A stretch of DNA of 34,395 nt, taken from assembly GCA_964569425.1 (NCBI GenBank), contig CAZMVD010000034.1, positions 1 through 34,395 of the forward strand, read 5' to 3'. Numbering within the stretch: the first letter of the stretch is position 1; the number at the start of each line of letters is the position of its first letter. The notes below the pieces were generated by a model. The model saw only the letters and a list, made by a program, of their open reading frames with translations, was not told the origin of the DNA and made no database searches. The stretch is from JACQXM01 sp964569425. GTDB lineage: Bacteria; Planctomycetota; Phycisphaerae; UBA1845. The position numbers were made by a program, and so were the translations under genes. Below are positions 1 through 7,997 of this stretch, in pieces.

Positions 1-1
1 C

Positions 2-1270
2 GCCATCGGCATGTCCGGCCTGCTGGTCAAATCCACGGTGGTGATGCGTGAGAATCTCGCGGTGCTCAACGAGCGCGGCATCGACGCGCCCGTCATCCTC
101 GGCGGCGCCGCGCTGACGCGCAAGTACGTCGAGCAGGATCTCCGCCCCGAGTACCACGGCCCGCTCTTCTACGCCAAGGACGCCTTTGCCGGCCTCTACC
201 TCATGGACCAGATCATGGCCGCCCGCGGCGCCGGCGTCCGTGTCCGCGATGAGGACGCACGCGCCGGCCTGACCGGTGGGGCGGGCGTCCCTGCCCGCCA
301 CGCGGATACCTCCCCGCACGCCGCGGGAACAAGCCCACGCGGCGATGCCCTCACTGTGCCACTCGATGGCACGGCAGATTCGGCCGCCACGCCTCCGCTC
401 GACCTGCACGACGAGGCCGCGCAGCGCTACGGCTACGTCCCGCCGCGATCCAACATCTCCCGCGACGAGCCCGTACCCCCGCCGCCCTTCTGGGACTCGC
501 GGGTCATCGACCACGTCGAACCCAAGGCCGCCCTCGCCTACCTCAACGAGAACATGCTCTTCCAGGTGCAGTGGGGCTACCGCAAGAACCGCCGCAGCCC
601 CGAGGAGTTCGCCCGCTACCTCAACGACGAGGTCCGTCCCGTCCTCCGCCGCCTGCTGGCCGAGTGCCAACAGAGTGACATCCTTGCGCCCAAAGCCGTC
701 TACGGCTTCTGGCCCGCGCAGTCCGACGGCGACCAGCTCTTCATCTACGACCCCGACGACCGATCGCGCAAGCTCGCCCGCTTCGAGTTCCCGCGCATGG
801 GAAAGCCCCCCTACTGGTGCATCAGCGACTTTTTCAAACCCGTCGCCAGCGGCGAATTCGACGTCGCCGCCTTCAGCATTGTCACCGTCGGACGCCGTGT
901 CTCCGACGTCGCTCGCGAGTGGTTCGCCGCCGACCGCTACCAGGATTACCTGCACCTCCACGGTTTGGGCGTGGAACTGGCCGAGGCGCTCGCCGAGTAC
1001 ATCCACAAGCAGATTCGCGTCGAGTGGTCTATTGCCGCGGCCGACGCGCGCGACAAGCAAGAGATTTTCAAACAGCGATACCAGGGCTCGCGCTACAGCT
1101 TCGGCTACCCTGCCTGCCCGCGCCTGGAAGACCAGCTCAAACTCTGGCCGCTGCTGAAACCCGAACGCATCGGCGTGACCCTGAGCGAGGAGTTCCAGCT
1201 TGAGCCGGAGCAGTCCACCACCGCTCTCATCGTCCACCACCGCCAGGCCAAGTACTTCAACGTGCGCTGA
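2..1270 (+). CDS. metH: Cobalamin-dependent methionine synthase, C-terminal part (partial at window edge)
   Basis: This is the 3' end of methionine synthase, which transfers a methyl group from methyltetrahydrofolate through cobalamin to homocysteine. The frame is open to the left edge, so the homocysteine and folate domains lie outside. Visible first is the end of the B12-binding domain (SGLLVKST, then the GGAALT motif around residue 40). Next comes a Pro/Ala/Gly-rich linker (about residues 75-135), then the AdoMet-dependent reactivation domain to the end. The reactivation signature is RYSFGYPACP near residue 365, matching the family's RxxxGYPACP loop that binds AdoMet. The linker is longer than in E. 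coli MetH and its DNA contains two short palindromes. The protein ends naturally in KYFNVR. A downstream inverted repeat (1288-1321) lacks a T tract and is a weak terminator candidate. Confidence 0.95.
   Translation, partial: AIGMSGLLVKSTVVMRENLAVLNERGIDAPVILGGAALTRKYVEQDLRPEYHGPLFYAKDAFAGLYLMDQIMAARGAGVRVRDEDARAGLTGGAGVPARHADTSPHAAGTSPRGDALTVPLDGTADSAATPPLDLHDEAAQRYGYVPPRSNISRDEPVPPPPFWDSRVIDHVEPKAALAYLNENMLFQVQWGYRKNRRSPEEFARYLNDEVRPVLRRLLAECQQSDILAPKAVYGFWPAQSDGDQLFIYDPDDRSRKLARFEFPRMGKPPYWCISDFFKPVASGEFDVAAFSIVTVGRRVSDVAREWFAADRYQDYLHLHGLGVELAEALAEYIHKQIRVEWSIAAADARDKQEIFKQRYQGSRYSFGYPACPRLEDQLKLWPLLKPERIGVTLSEEFQLEPEQSTTALIVHHRQAKYFNVR
280..372. repeat. Two short palindromes inside the metH linker
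   Basis: The DNA for the MetH interdomain linker contains two perfect inverted repeats. One has 7-bp arms (GGCGGGC at 280-286, GCCCGCC at 293-299). The other has 6-bp arms (GTGCCA at 356-361, TGGCAC at 367-372). The encoded segment is low-complexity and not conserved. It could be a palindromic element inserted in frame, but chance in GC-rich DNA is possible. Confidence 0.35.
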
Positions 1271-1411
1271 CCGCGGCAGTCACGCGTCAACCGGCCAACC
1301 CCGAAAGAAGTGAGCCGGTTGCGCCGCACGCGAAAGGCCCGCCCAAACAGTCGATTTACGAGTTTGCCGACAATCCGCTATCATTCCGACACAGTCCAGT
1401 CGTCTTTGCAC

Positions 1412-1418
1412 AAGGAGG
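1412..1418 (+). promoter_or_regulatory. Strong Shine-Dalgarno AAGGAGG for the DUF433 gene
   Basis: AAGGAGG lies seven bases before the ATG at 1426. It fixes the start of the small antitoxin gene. Confidence 0.8.
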
Positions 1419-1425
1419 CCGATCG

Positions 1426-1647
1426 ATGAATGAACGAATAGTCGTCGACCCGAAGATTTGCCATGGACAGCCGATTATCCGTGGCACGCGCGTTCCGGTC
1501 AGTGTGATCGTCGGCAGCTTTGCGGCCGGAATAGCACGCGAGGATATCGAGCGGGAATACGCCCTCACCGCCGAAGACATTCGCGCCGCGCTCGAATTCG
1601 CCAATGCCCTGATCGAGCGCGAACAATACCATCCCCTTCCGGGCTGA
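1426..1647 (+). CDS. DUF433 family protein, putative type II antitoxin
   Basis: The 73-residue protein has the complete DUF433 pattern: an N-terminal VVDPKICHGQPIIRGTRVPV segment, then a helical part with DIEREY and LTAEDIRAAL. DUF433 proteins are small winged-helix proteins usually encoded directly before a DUF5615 PIN-like toxin and are predicted antitoxins. That order is kept here, with a 6-bp gap to the toxin start at 1654, but the toxin is truncated. The start is set by a strong Shine-Dalgarno sequence seven bases upstream. If the toxin is dead, this gene is an orphan that may autoregulate, protect against a related toxin elsewhere, or be decaying. Confidence 0.9.
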   Translation: MNERIVVDPKICHGQPIIRGTRVPVSVIVGSFAAGIAREDIEREYALTAEDIRAALEFANALIEREQYHPLPG

Positions 1648-1653
1648 TCCCGC

Positions 1654-1746
1654 ATGCGCTTTCTCCTGGACGCCAATCTCCCGCGCAGCTTGGTTGATCG
1701 CCTTCAGAGGCTTGGTCACGATGTCATCGACGTTTGCACATTGTGA
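1654..1746 (+). pseudogene. Truncated DUF5615 (PIN-like) toxin, first 30 codons
   Basis: Six bases after the antitoxin stop, an ATG opens a 30-codon frame beginning MRFLLDANLPRSLVDRLQ and reaching GHDVIDVCTL before TGA. The opening LLDANLPRSL is the hallmark of DUF5615 proteins, whose Asp is part of the PIN-like acidic site. Family members are usually around 110-120 residues, so roughly three quarters is missing, including the other acidic residues. After about 1740 the DNA turns AT-rich and shows no homology to the rest of the toxin in any frame that I could see, which points to a deletion or recombination breakpoint rather than one point mutation. A working toxin is very unlikely. Confidence 0.75.
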
Positions 1747-1836
1747 AACGCGGATACAAACTATCGTCCTATAATATTTCGTCCGATAAGTCTGCACCTT
1801 TCAGTATCAATAACTAACATGGACCTGGCGCAAACG

Positions 1837-1852
1837 TGTTTCACGTGAAACA
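1837..1852. promoter_or_regulatory. parS: parS centromere-like site 1 (ParB/Spo0J binding)
   Basis: The sequence TGTTTCACGTGAAACA is a perfect 16-bp palindrome and equals the bacterial chromosomal parS consensus. ParB dimers with CTP load at this sequence and spread to form the partition complex, with ParA moving the origin region. parS sites usually cluster near oriC, so this stretch is probably close to the replication origin. Confidence 0.9.
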
Positions 1853-1918
1853 AGCTTGCGCATTTCGCGCCCATTTCGGCGTTTCTGTTTTCCGCGTTTC
1901 GGCTTCCTCGCGCAAGAC

Positions 1919-1934
1919 CGTTTCACGTGAAACA
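1919..1934. promoter_or_regulatory. parS: parS centromere-like site 2 (ParB/Spo0J binding)
   Basis: CGTTTCACGTGAAACA differs from the parS consensus only in the first base and keeps the 14-bp palindromic core GTTTCACGTGAAAC. It starts 82 bp after the first site. Two such palindromes so close together are very unlikely by chance, so they support each other. Confidence 0.87.
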
Positions 1935-1947
1935 GCGCTGCCCATCT

Positions 1948-1971
1948 GCGGGACGCGGGAAACCGTCCCGC
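1948..1971. repeat. GC-rich hairpin just after parS site 2
   Basis: An inverted repeat with 8-bp arms (GCGGGACG at 1948-1955 and CGTCCCGC at 1964-1971) and an 8-base loop. There is no T tract, so it is not a clear intrinsic terminator. Its role is unknown. Confidence 0.45.
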
Positions 1972-2064
1972 CCAGCGCGCGCGCCGGATGTTCTCTCTGG
2001 AGTCCTGCGCCGCGCCGCGGTCCGCGCGGACCGTGCGGCGTTGTCACCCTATCGGAGAACCGCG

Positions 2065-4626
2065 ATGATACCCCAGATGACCCGTTCGGCCGCCACCAAG
2101 TCGAATATCATTTGCCCGTTCCTGAGGAAATCGCGCCGACCCGCCTACACGCGATACTCTACGAGCGAGAAATTCGATCGCCCGTCGCCCGATGTGCTGC
2201 CCAATCGGTTTCTCGTTTCCCTTTGTACCGTCGCCTGCGGCCTCCTGGCCAAGCCCGCCGCCGCCGAAAACCTCGCCCTGCGCCGTACCTACACCCTCGA
2301 CCCGCCGCCCAACTATCGCCACTGCACCGACCCCGACGACGCCCGGCAGCTCACCGACGGCGACGCCTTGGGCAGCAACTGGCTGCTGCCCAGCACCGTC
2401 GGCTGGGACGGGCCCGAGCGCCACCCCACCGTGCTGATCGACCTGGGGCGCGTGGCGCCCATCGAGCAGGTGCGTATTCACACCATCGGCGGCGGCAAGG
2501 CCAACGTCTTCTACCCCGGCTATATCGTCGTGTTTGTCAGCGACGACGGGAAAGAGTTCCGTGTTGCCGGCGCGGCCGACAGTGCGCAACGGCCGCAGGA
2601 CCGTCTGAATCCCGCCGCCGCGCCGCGCACGCCGCACGTCTTTGCGGTTCGCGGCGCGCCCACCCGCGGTCGTTATGTGCTGGTGCTATTCGACTCCGAT
2701 GGGAAGTACCTGTTCCTCGACGAGATCGAGGTGCTGGCGGGAAGCCACGATGCCGGCGCCGTAAGCTTCGCGCCCGACAACCGTTTTACGCGCGAAAACG
2801 TCGCATCGATTCTGCCGCAGGTGCGGCAGCGCGCGTATGTGTTGGAAGATTGTGCGCAACTGGAACGAGAAAAAGTTAGCGCGCCGTCCGTTTGCGCGGA
2901 GGCCGCGCAGGCGCCGGTCCACTCGCTCGATCATTGGCGCAGCCTGCGCGCCGCAGTCGACGCCGCGCGCGGCGCCGCATTGGGCCGCCGGGCGGGCAAA
3001 CGGCTCGCGTGCTGTGTCGCCGACCCGTTCGCGCCGTTTCGTCCGTACGATCTTCCGGAGGCAACGGCGCTTTCCGAAACCGGCCGCATCGATATCTCGC
3101 TGTGGCGGGGCGAATACGAATCAGCCGCGGTGAACGTGTGGAATGCGGGCGGTACGCCGCTGCGCGTTCGCGCCGCGCTCACGCCGCTCCGCGCCGCCGA
3201 CGGCACCCAGCGCCCCGCCGGAAAGTCCATAACGCTGCGCCGCGCGGTGACCGTCGAAGCGCGCGGCGCCGGGCGCATCGGCGATGCGCTGGTCCGGCTG
3301 GCGGAAGGCGGGTTCGTCCTCGCGCCGGGCGAAGGCGGACAGGTTTTCCTCACCCTGCACGACGCCGAACTTGCGGCTGGAACCTATGCCTTCGCGCTGG
3401 ATGTGCAGGCGGAGGACGCGCACGATTCCACGCAGACCTGGCGGCAGATGGTGCAGGGGCGCATCGTCGTGGCGCCGCTTCGTTTTCCGGAAAGCGTCAC
3501 GCTCAAGAGCTGCGCCTGGGCCTACGTGGAGCGATCGCCCGTCGCAGCCGGTGTCGAGGATGTGGCACTGGCCGACCTGCGCGCTCACTACGTCAACGTG
3601 CCGGTGTTCTTCTGGTCCACCGCTCTGCCCATACCGCGTGTGAGTGGCGCGGGCGCCGTGGAGATGGACTTTGCCACGCACGACGCGGCGCTGACCCGCT
3701 ACGCCGGCGGCGCGCCCATGCTGTTCTATTGGGGCATGGGGCACATTCGCAGCAACCTGCCGGGCTTTCCCACGTGGATGTCGCCGGCGTGGAAAAAAGC
3801 GATGCACGACTGGCTCACGCGCTGGGTCGCGCACCTGCGCGCACGCGGGATCGACTACGCCGATTTCGCCATGTACCCCTTCGACGAAAACATCGGCGAT
3901 AAGTTCTTCGAACTGGCGCGCTACATCAAGGAAGAGGTCGACCCGAAGATCCGCCTGTTCGCCAACAGCCGCGGCGACCGCAACGGCCGCGAGATGACCC
4001 GCATCGCCCCGTTCATCGACATCTGGTGCTTTCGCGATCTGCTTCCCGGGGCCAAGCTTAGTGACGCGGAAGTGGCACTCCGTCGCGGCGGCGCCGAAGT
4101 GTGGACCTACGACTGCGCGCGCCAGCCGCGCGGCCGCCTGGCCTACCACTATTACAGGTTGCAGATGTGGCGCGCCTTCCAGCGCGGTGACGCCGGCACC
4201 GGCTTCTGGACCTATGTCGATCCCGGCGAGCACGGCACGTGGGACGACTTCGCCTCCCTGCATGGGCGCTACGGCGTGATCTACGGGCGCGAGGGCGCGC
4301 CCGCGGAACTGGACCTCGGCGACGAGCCGATCATCCCCAGCCGTCGCTGGGAAGCCTGGCGCGAAGGGGCGGAGGATTACGAATACCTGGTGCAGTTGCG
4401 CCACGCCATCGCTGCGGCGCGGCGCGCCGGGCGCACGGCCGACGCCGAAGCCGCGCAGCGCGTGCTCGATGCGGCGCTACGCGACGTGCTCGCAGGGCCC
4501 ACCGAGCCGCGGCGGGTGCAGGAAGCACGCCGGCGCATCACCGAGCAGCTCATTCGCATGGGCGCCGGCTCGAAGGTCGGCGGACTGGAATCGGCAACAC
4601 CCGTGTACGTGCGGGCCGAAGAGTGA
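2065..4626 (+). CDS. Secreted discoidin-like / DUF4091 glycoside-hydrolase-like protein
   Basis: The product is about 853 residues. The ATG at 2065 has GGAG seven bases upstream. A GTG at 2194 would put a compact signal peptide (VSLCTVACGLLAKPAAA) right at the N-terminus and is a credible alternative start. After the signal comes a discoidin/F5-8C-like beta-sandwich (roughly residues 70-230, with DLGRVAPIEQVRIH), then a middle beta-rich segment. The C-terminal DUF4091 TIM-barrel-like domain ends in the family signature RRWEAWREGAEDYEYLVQL. DUF4091 proteins are predicted secreted carbohydrate-active enzymes; their substrates are mostly unknown. The polypeptide probably works in the periplasm or on the surface. 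It lies 136 bp upstream of a glycosyltransferase on the same strand, but co-transcription is uncertain. Confidence 0.85.
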   Translation: MIPQMTRSAATKSNIICPFLRKSRRPAYTRYSTSEKFDRPSPDVLPNRFLVSLCTVACGLLAKPAAAENLALRRTYTLDPPPNYRHCTDPDDARQLTDGDALGSNWLLPSTVGWDGPERHPTVLIDLGRVAPIEQVRIHTIGGGKANVFYPGYIVVFVSDDGKEFRVAGAADSAQRPQDRLNPAAAPRTPHVFAVRGAPTRGRYVLVLFDSDGKYLFLDEIEVLAGSHDAGAVSFAPDNRFTRENVASILPQVRQRAYVLEDCAQLEREKVSAPSVCAEAAQAPVHSLDHWRSLRAAVDAARGAALGRRAGKRLACCVADPFAPFRPYDLPEATALSETGRIDISLWRGEYESAAVNVWNAGGTPLRVRAALTPLRAADGTQRPAGKSITLRRAVTVEARGAGRIGDALVRLAEGGFVLAPGEGGQVFLTLHDAELAAGTYAFALDVQAEDAHDSTQTWRQMVQGRIVVAPLRFPESVTLKSCAWAYVERSPVAAGVEDVALADLRAHYVNVPVFFWSTALPIPRVSGAGAVEMDFATHDAALTRYAGGAPMLFYWGMGHIRSNLPGFPTWMSPAWKKAMHDWLTRWVAHLRARGIDYADFAMYPFDENIGDKFFELARYIKEEVDPKIRLFANSRGDRNGREMTRIAPFIDIWCFRDLLPGAKLSDAEVALRRGGAEVWTYDCARQPRGRLAYHYYRLQMWRAFQRGDAGTGFWTYVDPGEHGTWDDFASLHGRYGVIYGREGAPAELDLGDEPIIPSRRWEAWREGAEDYEYLVQLRHAIAAARRAGRTADAEAAQRVLDAALRDVLAGPTEPRRVQEARRRITEQLIRMGAGSKVGGLESATPVYVRAEE

Positions 4627-4762
4627 GCGCCGCCGGTTCGCAGGGCGACTGATCGATTTTGCCGGGCGGTGGCTCGCGCCTCACGCCATTTGCCCGAACG
4701 TCGGCCATTCCCACCCGCGCTGCGCAATGGAGCCGGCCGGTGAGTGCGGTCGATACTCGGAT

Positions 4763-5926
4763 ATGACGTCGAAGCGAATCCGCATCTGTCACATCAGCAC
4801 CGTCCACCCCGCGGACGACGTGCGCGTGTTCCACCGCGAGTGCGGCTCGCTGGCGCGCGCCGGGTACGAGGTACACCTGGTCATCCGCACGCCACGCGCA
4901 GAGACGATCGACGGCGTGCACCTTCATCCCCTGCCGAACGTGCGTTTGCGTCTGCTGCGGATGACCGTTCTGCCCTGGATCGCGCTGCGCCGCGCGCTCA
5001 AGACTCGCGCTGATATCTATCACTACCACGACCCGGAACTCATCCCCGTCGGCTTCGTGCTTCGCTGGCTGTTCCGCAGGAAAGTGGTCTACGACGTGCA
5101 CGAGTTCATTCCCGGTCAGATCATGGGCAAGCAGTGGCTGCCGCGCTGGTCGCGGCGCGTGGTGGCGCTGGCCTATCGCATGGTGGAAAAGCTGCTCACG
5201 CCCGGGCAGCAGTTCGTGCTGGCCAACGAAAACTGTGTGCCGTCTTATCCGCCCTCCGCCTGCCTGGTGCGGAACTATCCGCTGCTGCGCGATCCGCCCA
5301 AGGCAGCGAACGACGACGAGCGCTTCTCCCGCCGTCCGCCGTTGCTCGTCTATGTCGGCGGCGTGTCCGAAGACCGCGGAGCGCTGCTGTACGTGGACCT
5401 GGTGCAGGGCCTCGCCGCGCGCGGCATCGACGTGCGCCTGATGATCATCGGACCCGCGTCGGCATCGTTCGGCCGACGGCTCACGGCGCACATCGCCGAC
5501 ACCGATACTGCCAGCCGGGTGACACTCACCGGGCGGCTGGAGAGTGCCGCGGCGATGGCCCACGCGGCCGAGGCGGCCATCGGCCTGTGCCTGCTGAAAC
5601 CGTCGCCAAACTACACCACCTGTCTGGCAACCAAGATCTTTGAATACATGATGGTGGGTACACCGGTGCTGGCCTCCGACTTTGCGCACTGGCAACCCTA
5701 CGTCCTTGGCGAGCAGGCCGGGCGGATGGCGGACCCCGGTCGTCTCGATGAGGTGGTGGACGTGTGCGCGGCGATGCTGGCTGATCCGGCGGCGCTGCGC
5801 GCGATGGGCGCCCGCGGCGCGGCGGCGGTACGCGAACGATACAACTGGGATAGCGAGTTTCAGGCCCTGTGGGGCTGCTACCGTCGATTGCTCATTGGCT
5901 CCACCGATCGCGCGCCCGATACCTGA
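4763..5926 (+). CDS. Glycosyltransferase family 4-like protein
   Basis: The 387-residue protein starts MTSKRIRICHISTVHP, a typical GT-B N-terminal Rossmann strand, followed by DDVRVFHRECGSLARAGYEV. The C-terminal half carries the donor-binding region FEYMMVGTPVLASDF, where GT4 enzymes place the nucleotide-sugar contacts (variant EX7E motif). No signal peptide or membrane helix is evident, so it should act in the cytoplasm or at the inner membrane face, transferring a sugar during exopolysaccharide or glycolipid synthesis. The exact sugar cannot be read from the sequence. The ATG at 4763 lacks a strong Shine-Dalgarno sequence but is the first start that fits the fold. Open frame upstream of it runs across the end of the preceding gene and is not plausible coding. 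Confidence 0.88.
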   Translation: MTSKRIRICHISTVHPADDVRVFHRECGSLARAGYEVHLVIRTPRAETIDGVHLHPLPNVRLRLLRMTVLPWIALRRALKTRADIYHYHDPELIPVGFVLRWLFRRKVVYDVHEFIPGQIMGKQWLPRWSRRVVALAYRMVEKLLTPGQQFVLANENCVPSYPPSACLVRNYPLLRDPPKAANDDERFSRRPPLLVYVGGVSEDRGALLYVDLVQGLAARGIDVRLMIIGPASASFGRRLTAHIADTDTASRVTLTGRLESAAAMAHAAEAAIGLCLLKPSPNYTTCLATKIFEYMMVGTPVLASDFAHWQPYVLGEQAGRMADPGRLDEVVDVCAAMLADPAALRAMGARGAAAVRERYNWDSEFQALWGCYRRLLIGSTDRAPDT

Positions 5927-6226
5927 AAAGCCGGTTCTGTTTTCCGTGGTGGATTTGTCTTGCGCTGCTGCGTCAATCTGGCAGTCGATCGAAAGTGGTT
6001 CTTGTCTCTCCCGATGTGTTTGTCTTGACAATATAGTCAGTCGGTTGCGCGTGGCTTGCGAAAACGGCGGCGATACAGGTCATCCAACGTCTGGATCAGG
6101 CGGCGGCGCCGTCGGAGCCTGGGCGCGCGCATGGCGCGCGGGTCGATCATTCTCCGGGTTTCTGAGTAGCTATGCGGGTGGCGGTGCCGCGCGATTCGCT
6201 CTTTGCGCATGGTTCGTGCGGTGTGG
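5927..6226. other. Intergenic region between convergent genes
   Basis: About 300 bp between the stop of the glycosyltransferase and the stop of the diguanylate cyclase. I found no clean hairpin followed by a T tract on either strand. A minus-strand open frame running from just past the cyclase stop to 6037 would encode a very Arg-rich peptide, but it has no ribosome binding site and is not called. Confidence 0.5.
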
Positions 6227-7639
6227 TTATTGCGGTGCCGGTTCGCGCTGGGTTCCGGCCACCACGATGCGGTTCTTGCCCGCGGACTTGGCCTGGTAGA
6301 GGGAGCGATCGGCGGCGCGGATGAGCGCGGCGGCGTCTTCGGCGTCGGCCCATTCAAGGCTGGCGATGCCCACGCTCATGCCGACGCCGAGATGGGGGAA
6401 ACGTTCGGCGGTTTCGGCGGTGAAGCGTTCCATGATGCGCTCGGCGAGCACGTAGGCGCGATCGGCCCCGGTTTGCGGAAGGAGCATCACAAACTCATCG
6501 CCGCCGTAGCGCGCGGGCACGTCGGAGGAGCGAAGCTGGCTGGTAATGGTGGCGGCCATGATGATCAGCAGTTCGTCGCCGACGTGGTGGCCGCAGGTAT
6601 CGTTGGCGGCCTTGAAGTTGTCGAGGTCGATCATCACGCAGGACAGGTCGTGGTGATAGCGCGACGCCTCGGCGAAGCAGCGTTCCAGCATGTCGCCGAA
6701 ATAGCGGCGGTTGTAAAGCCCGGTGAGCGATTCGCGAGCGGCAAGTTCGCGGAGCTGCTGGGTGCGCTGGGCGACGCGTTGTTCGAGGTCGGCGTTGAGG
6801 CGAACAATGCGTTCGTGGGTGTGCTGGTGCAGATCGGCCATACGGTTGAAGGAGCGCGACAAGCGCCCGATTTCGTCGCGCCGGTCGACGCGGCTGCGTA
6901 CGTGCATGTCTCCGTGCGAGAAGCGCCACATGACGTCCTGCAAGTCGGCCAGGGGGGACATAATGCGGCGAATGACCAGAAACCCGAGCGGAATGGCGAC
7001 GACCATGGCGATGATGCCCACGCCGACGAGCAGGTCGAGCTTGCTGGCAAGGGTTTCGTGCCAGCCGCGCGCGATCACCCCGGCGCGCACATACCCAAGC
7101 AGGGGCCCGGTGCGCTCCGGAAGATGGTCCGCCGCCTCGGTTCGTTGCTGTATGGGGTACGACACTTCGAGCAACGGCGGCGCGGTGCCGGTGGCCGGGC
7201 GGTACACCGGCGTTCCGAGCACTGCGGGATCCTTGAGAAACTGCCTCAGGGTTTCGGCGTGGGGCGCGGTGGACGGGTGCCATTCTTCGGCCATCGGGAG
7301 ATTGTTGGCATCGAACACGGCCAGGTAAGCGAGCGGCACGCTGGAGACACCATCGCGGACCATGTTGGTCAAGGCCGGAACATCGCACTTGGCGAGCGGT
7401 TCCGCAGCCAGTCGGGCGAGCATGGCCGCCAGGCGCGACATTTCCGCATCGCGGCTTTCGCGCAAGACATGGACACTGGATTGCACCAGGTACCCGGAGG
7501 CGAGCGCGGTGACGCCTCCCGTGACGGCCACCACGAGTAGCGTGGCCTTGCACTGCAAACTGAGCGCGGCGTCGAGTATTCCCCTCCACCGGTTGGGTGA
7601 ACGAGGCTTGTTCCTGGAATGTGCCAATTTTTCCGGCAA
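6227..7639 (-). CDS. Membrane diguanylate cyclase (periplasmic sensor-HAMP-GGDEF)
   Basis: The 470-residue protein makes cyclic di-GMP from two GTP. Order of parts: cytoplasmic N-terminus, membrane helix around residues 32-52, a periplasmic sensor of about 145 residues, a second helix around 203-224, a HAMP linker (about 225-275), a coiled coil (about 275-300) and the GGDEF domain (about 302-465). The active-site loop is RYGGDEF with GGDEF at 379-383. The RSSD at 370-373 lies exactly five residues before it, which is the RxxD product-inhibition site, so the enzyme is probably active and feedback-inhibited. The best start is a TTG at 7639 with AAAGGT upstream; no ATG precedes the first helix. 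The periplasmic ligand is unknown. No EAL domain or c-di-GMP receptor is encoded nearby. Confidence 0.93.
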   Translation of the reverse strand: MPEKLAHSRNKPRSPNRWRGILDAALSLQCKATLLVVAVTGGVTALASGYLVQSSVHVLRESRDAEMSRLAAMLARLAAEPLAKCDVPALTNMVRDGVSSVPLAYLAVFDANNLPMAEEWHPSTAPHAETLRQFLKDPAVLGTPVYRPATGTAPPLLEVSYPIQQRTEAADHLPERTGPLLGYVRAGVIARGWHETLASKLDLLVGVGIIAMVVAIPLGFLVIRRIMSPLADLQDVMWRFSHGDMHVRSRVDRRDEIGRLSRSFNRMADLHQHTHERIVRLNADLEQRVAQRTQQLRELAARESLTGLYNRRYFGDMLERCFAEASRYHHDLSCVMIDLDNFKAANDTCGHHVGDELLIIMAATITSQLRSSDVPARYGGDEFVMLLPQTGADRAYVLAERIMERFTAETAERFPHLGVGMSVGIASLEWADAEDAAALIRAADRSLYQAKSAGKNRIVVAGTQREPAPQ

Positions 7640-7997
7640 CTGACAGACCTTTCCCGTCGCTCCCCGCTGGTGGCGTTTGACCGCCCGCCAACGGCGAAGA
7701 ACCGCATTTGCGGTTGATTCTCTTCAGGAACTATCGGAGCCGAGTAAGGGAGACTGAAACCAGCCAAGGATATAGGACCTTGTGAATGGAGCCGGAACAG
7801 GGGGTCGGGAAAGTGAATCCAGAATGAACAAACATGCGGTTGCTTCGTGCGGAGGTTGGCGCTCAGCGACCCAATAGTGATTTCGCCGATCAGCGTGTCG
7901 GCCCGTGCGGTATTGCGGCAAATATCGGGGCGCAGACGGGCCTCATTCGCATGACGCGGCTCAGTACAAGTCGCTGAAGGGGATGGGGCACCGATTG
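7640..7997. other. Intergenic region upstream of the diguanylate cyclase
   Basis: About 358 bp between two minus-strand genes. It contains a small inverted repeat (AACCGC at 7700-7705, GCGGTT at 7710-7715) without a good T tract, which might end transcription of the upstream gene weakly. No riboswitch core (including GEMM c-di-GMP aptamers) was recognised. Confidence 0.45.

Larger units (their letters stand above)
1747..2064. other. Intergenic region carrying two parS sites
   Basis: About 318 bp without a convincing gene. Its first 90 bp are clearly more AT-rich than the rest of the window and include a TATAAT hexamer at 1770-1775 with no good -35 element. Then come two parS sites and a GC-rich hairpin. 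An open frame starting inside the first parS (Met-Phe-His-Val-Lys-Gln) is the usual artefact of translating parS. Confidence 0.7.

Noticed and set aside
1288..1321. Inverted repeat after metH as terminator
   Set aside because: 8-bp arms but an 18-base loop and no T tract, so it is too weak to call.
1836..2879. Long plus-strand open frame beginning inside the first parS site (MFHVKQ)
   Set aside because: The start is the parS palindrome read as protein, and the rest is an out-of-frame reading of the DUF4091 gene with Arg/Pro-rich composition.
4550..6031. 493-codon minus-strand frame opposite the glycosyltransferase
   Set aside because: Antisense shadow of a clear gene; no domain signatures.
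6037..6226. Arg-rich minus-strand open frame just after the diguanylate cyclase stop
   Set aside because: No ribosome binding site, composition driven by GC-rich DNA, no recognised family. Conservation in relatives would be needed to revive it.
7640..7997. Possible c-di-GMP riboswitch upstream of the diguanylate cyclase
   Set aside because: No GEMM core motifs recognised; only a short inverted repeat is present.
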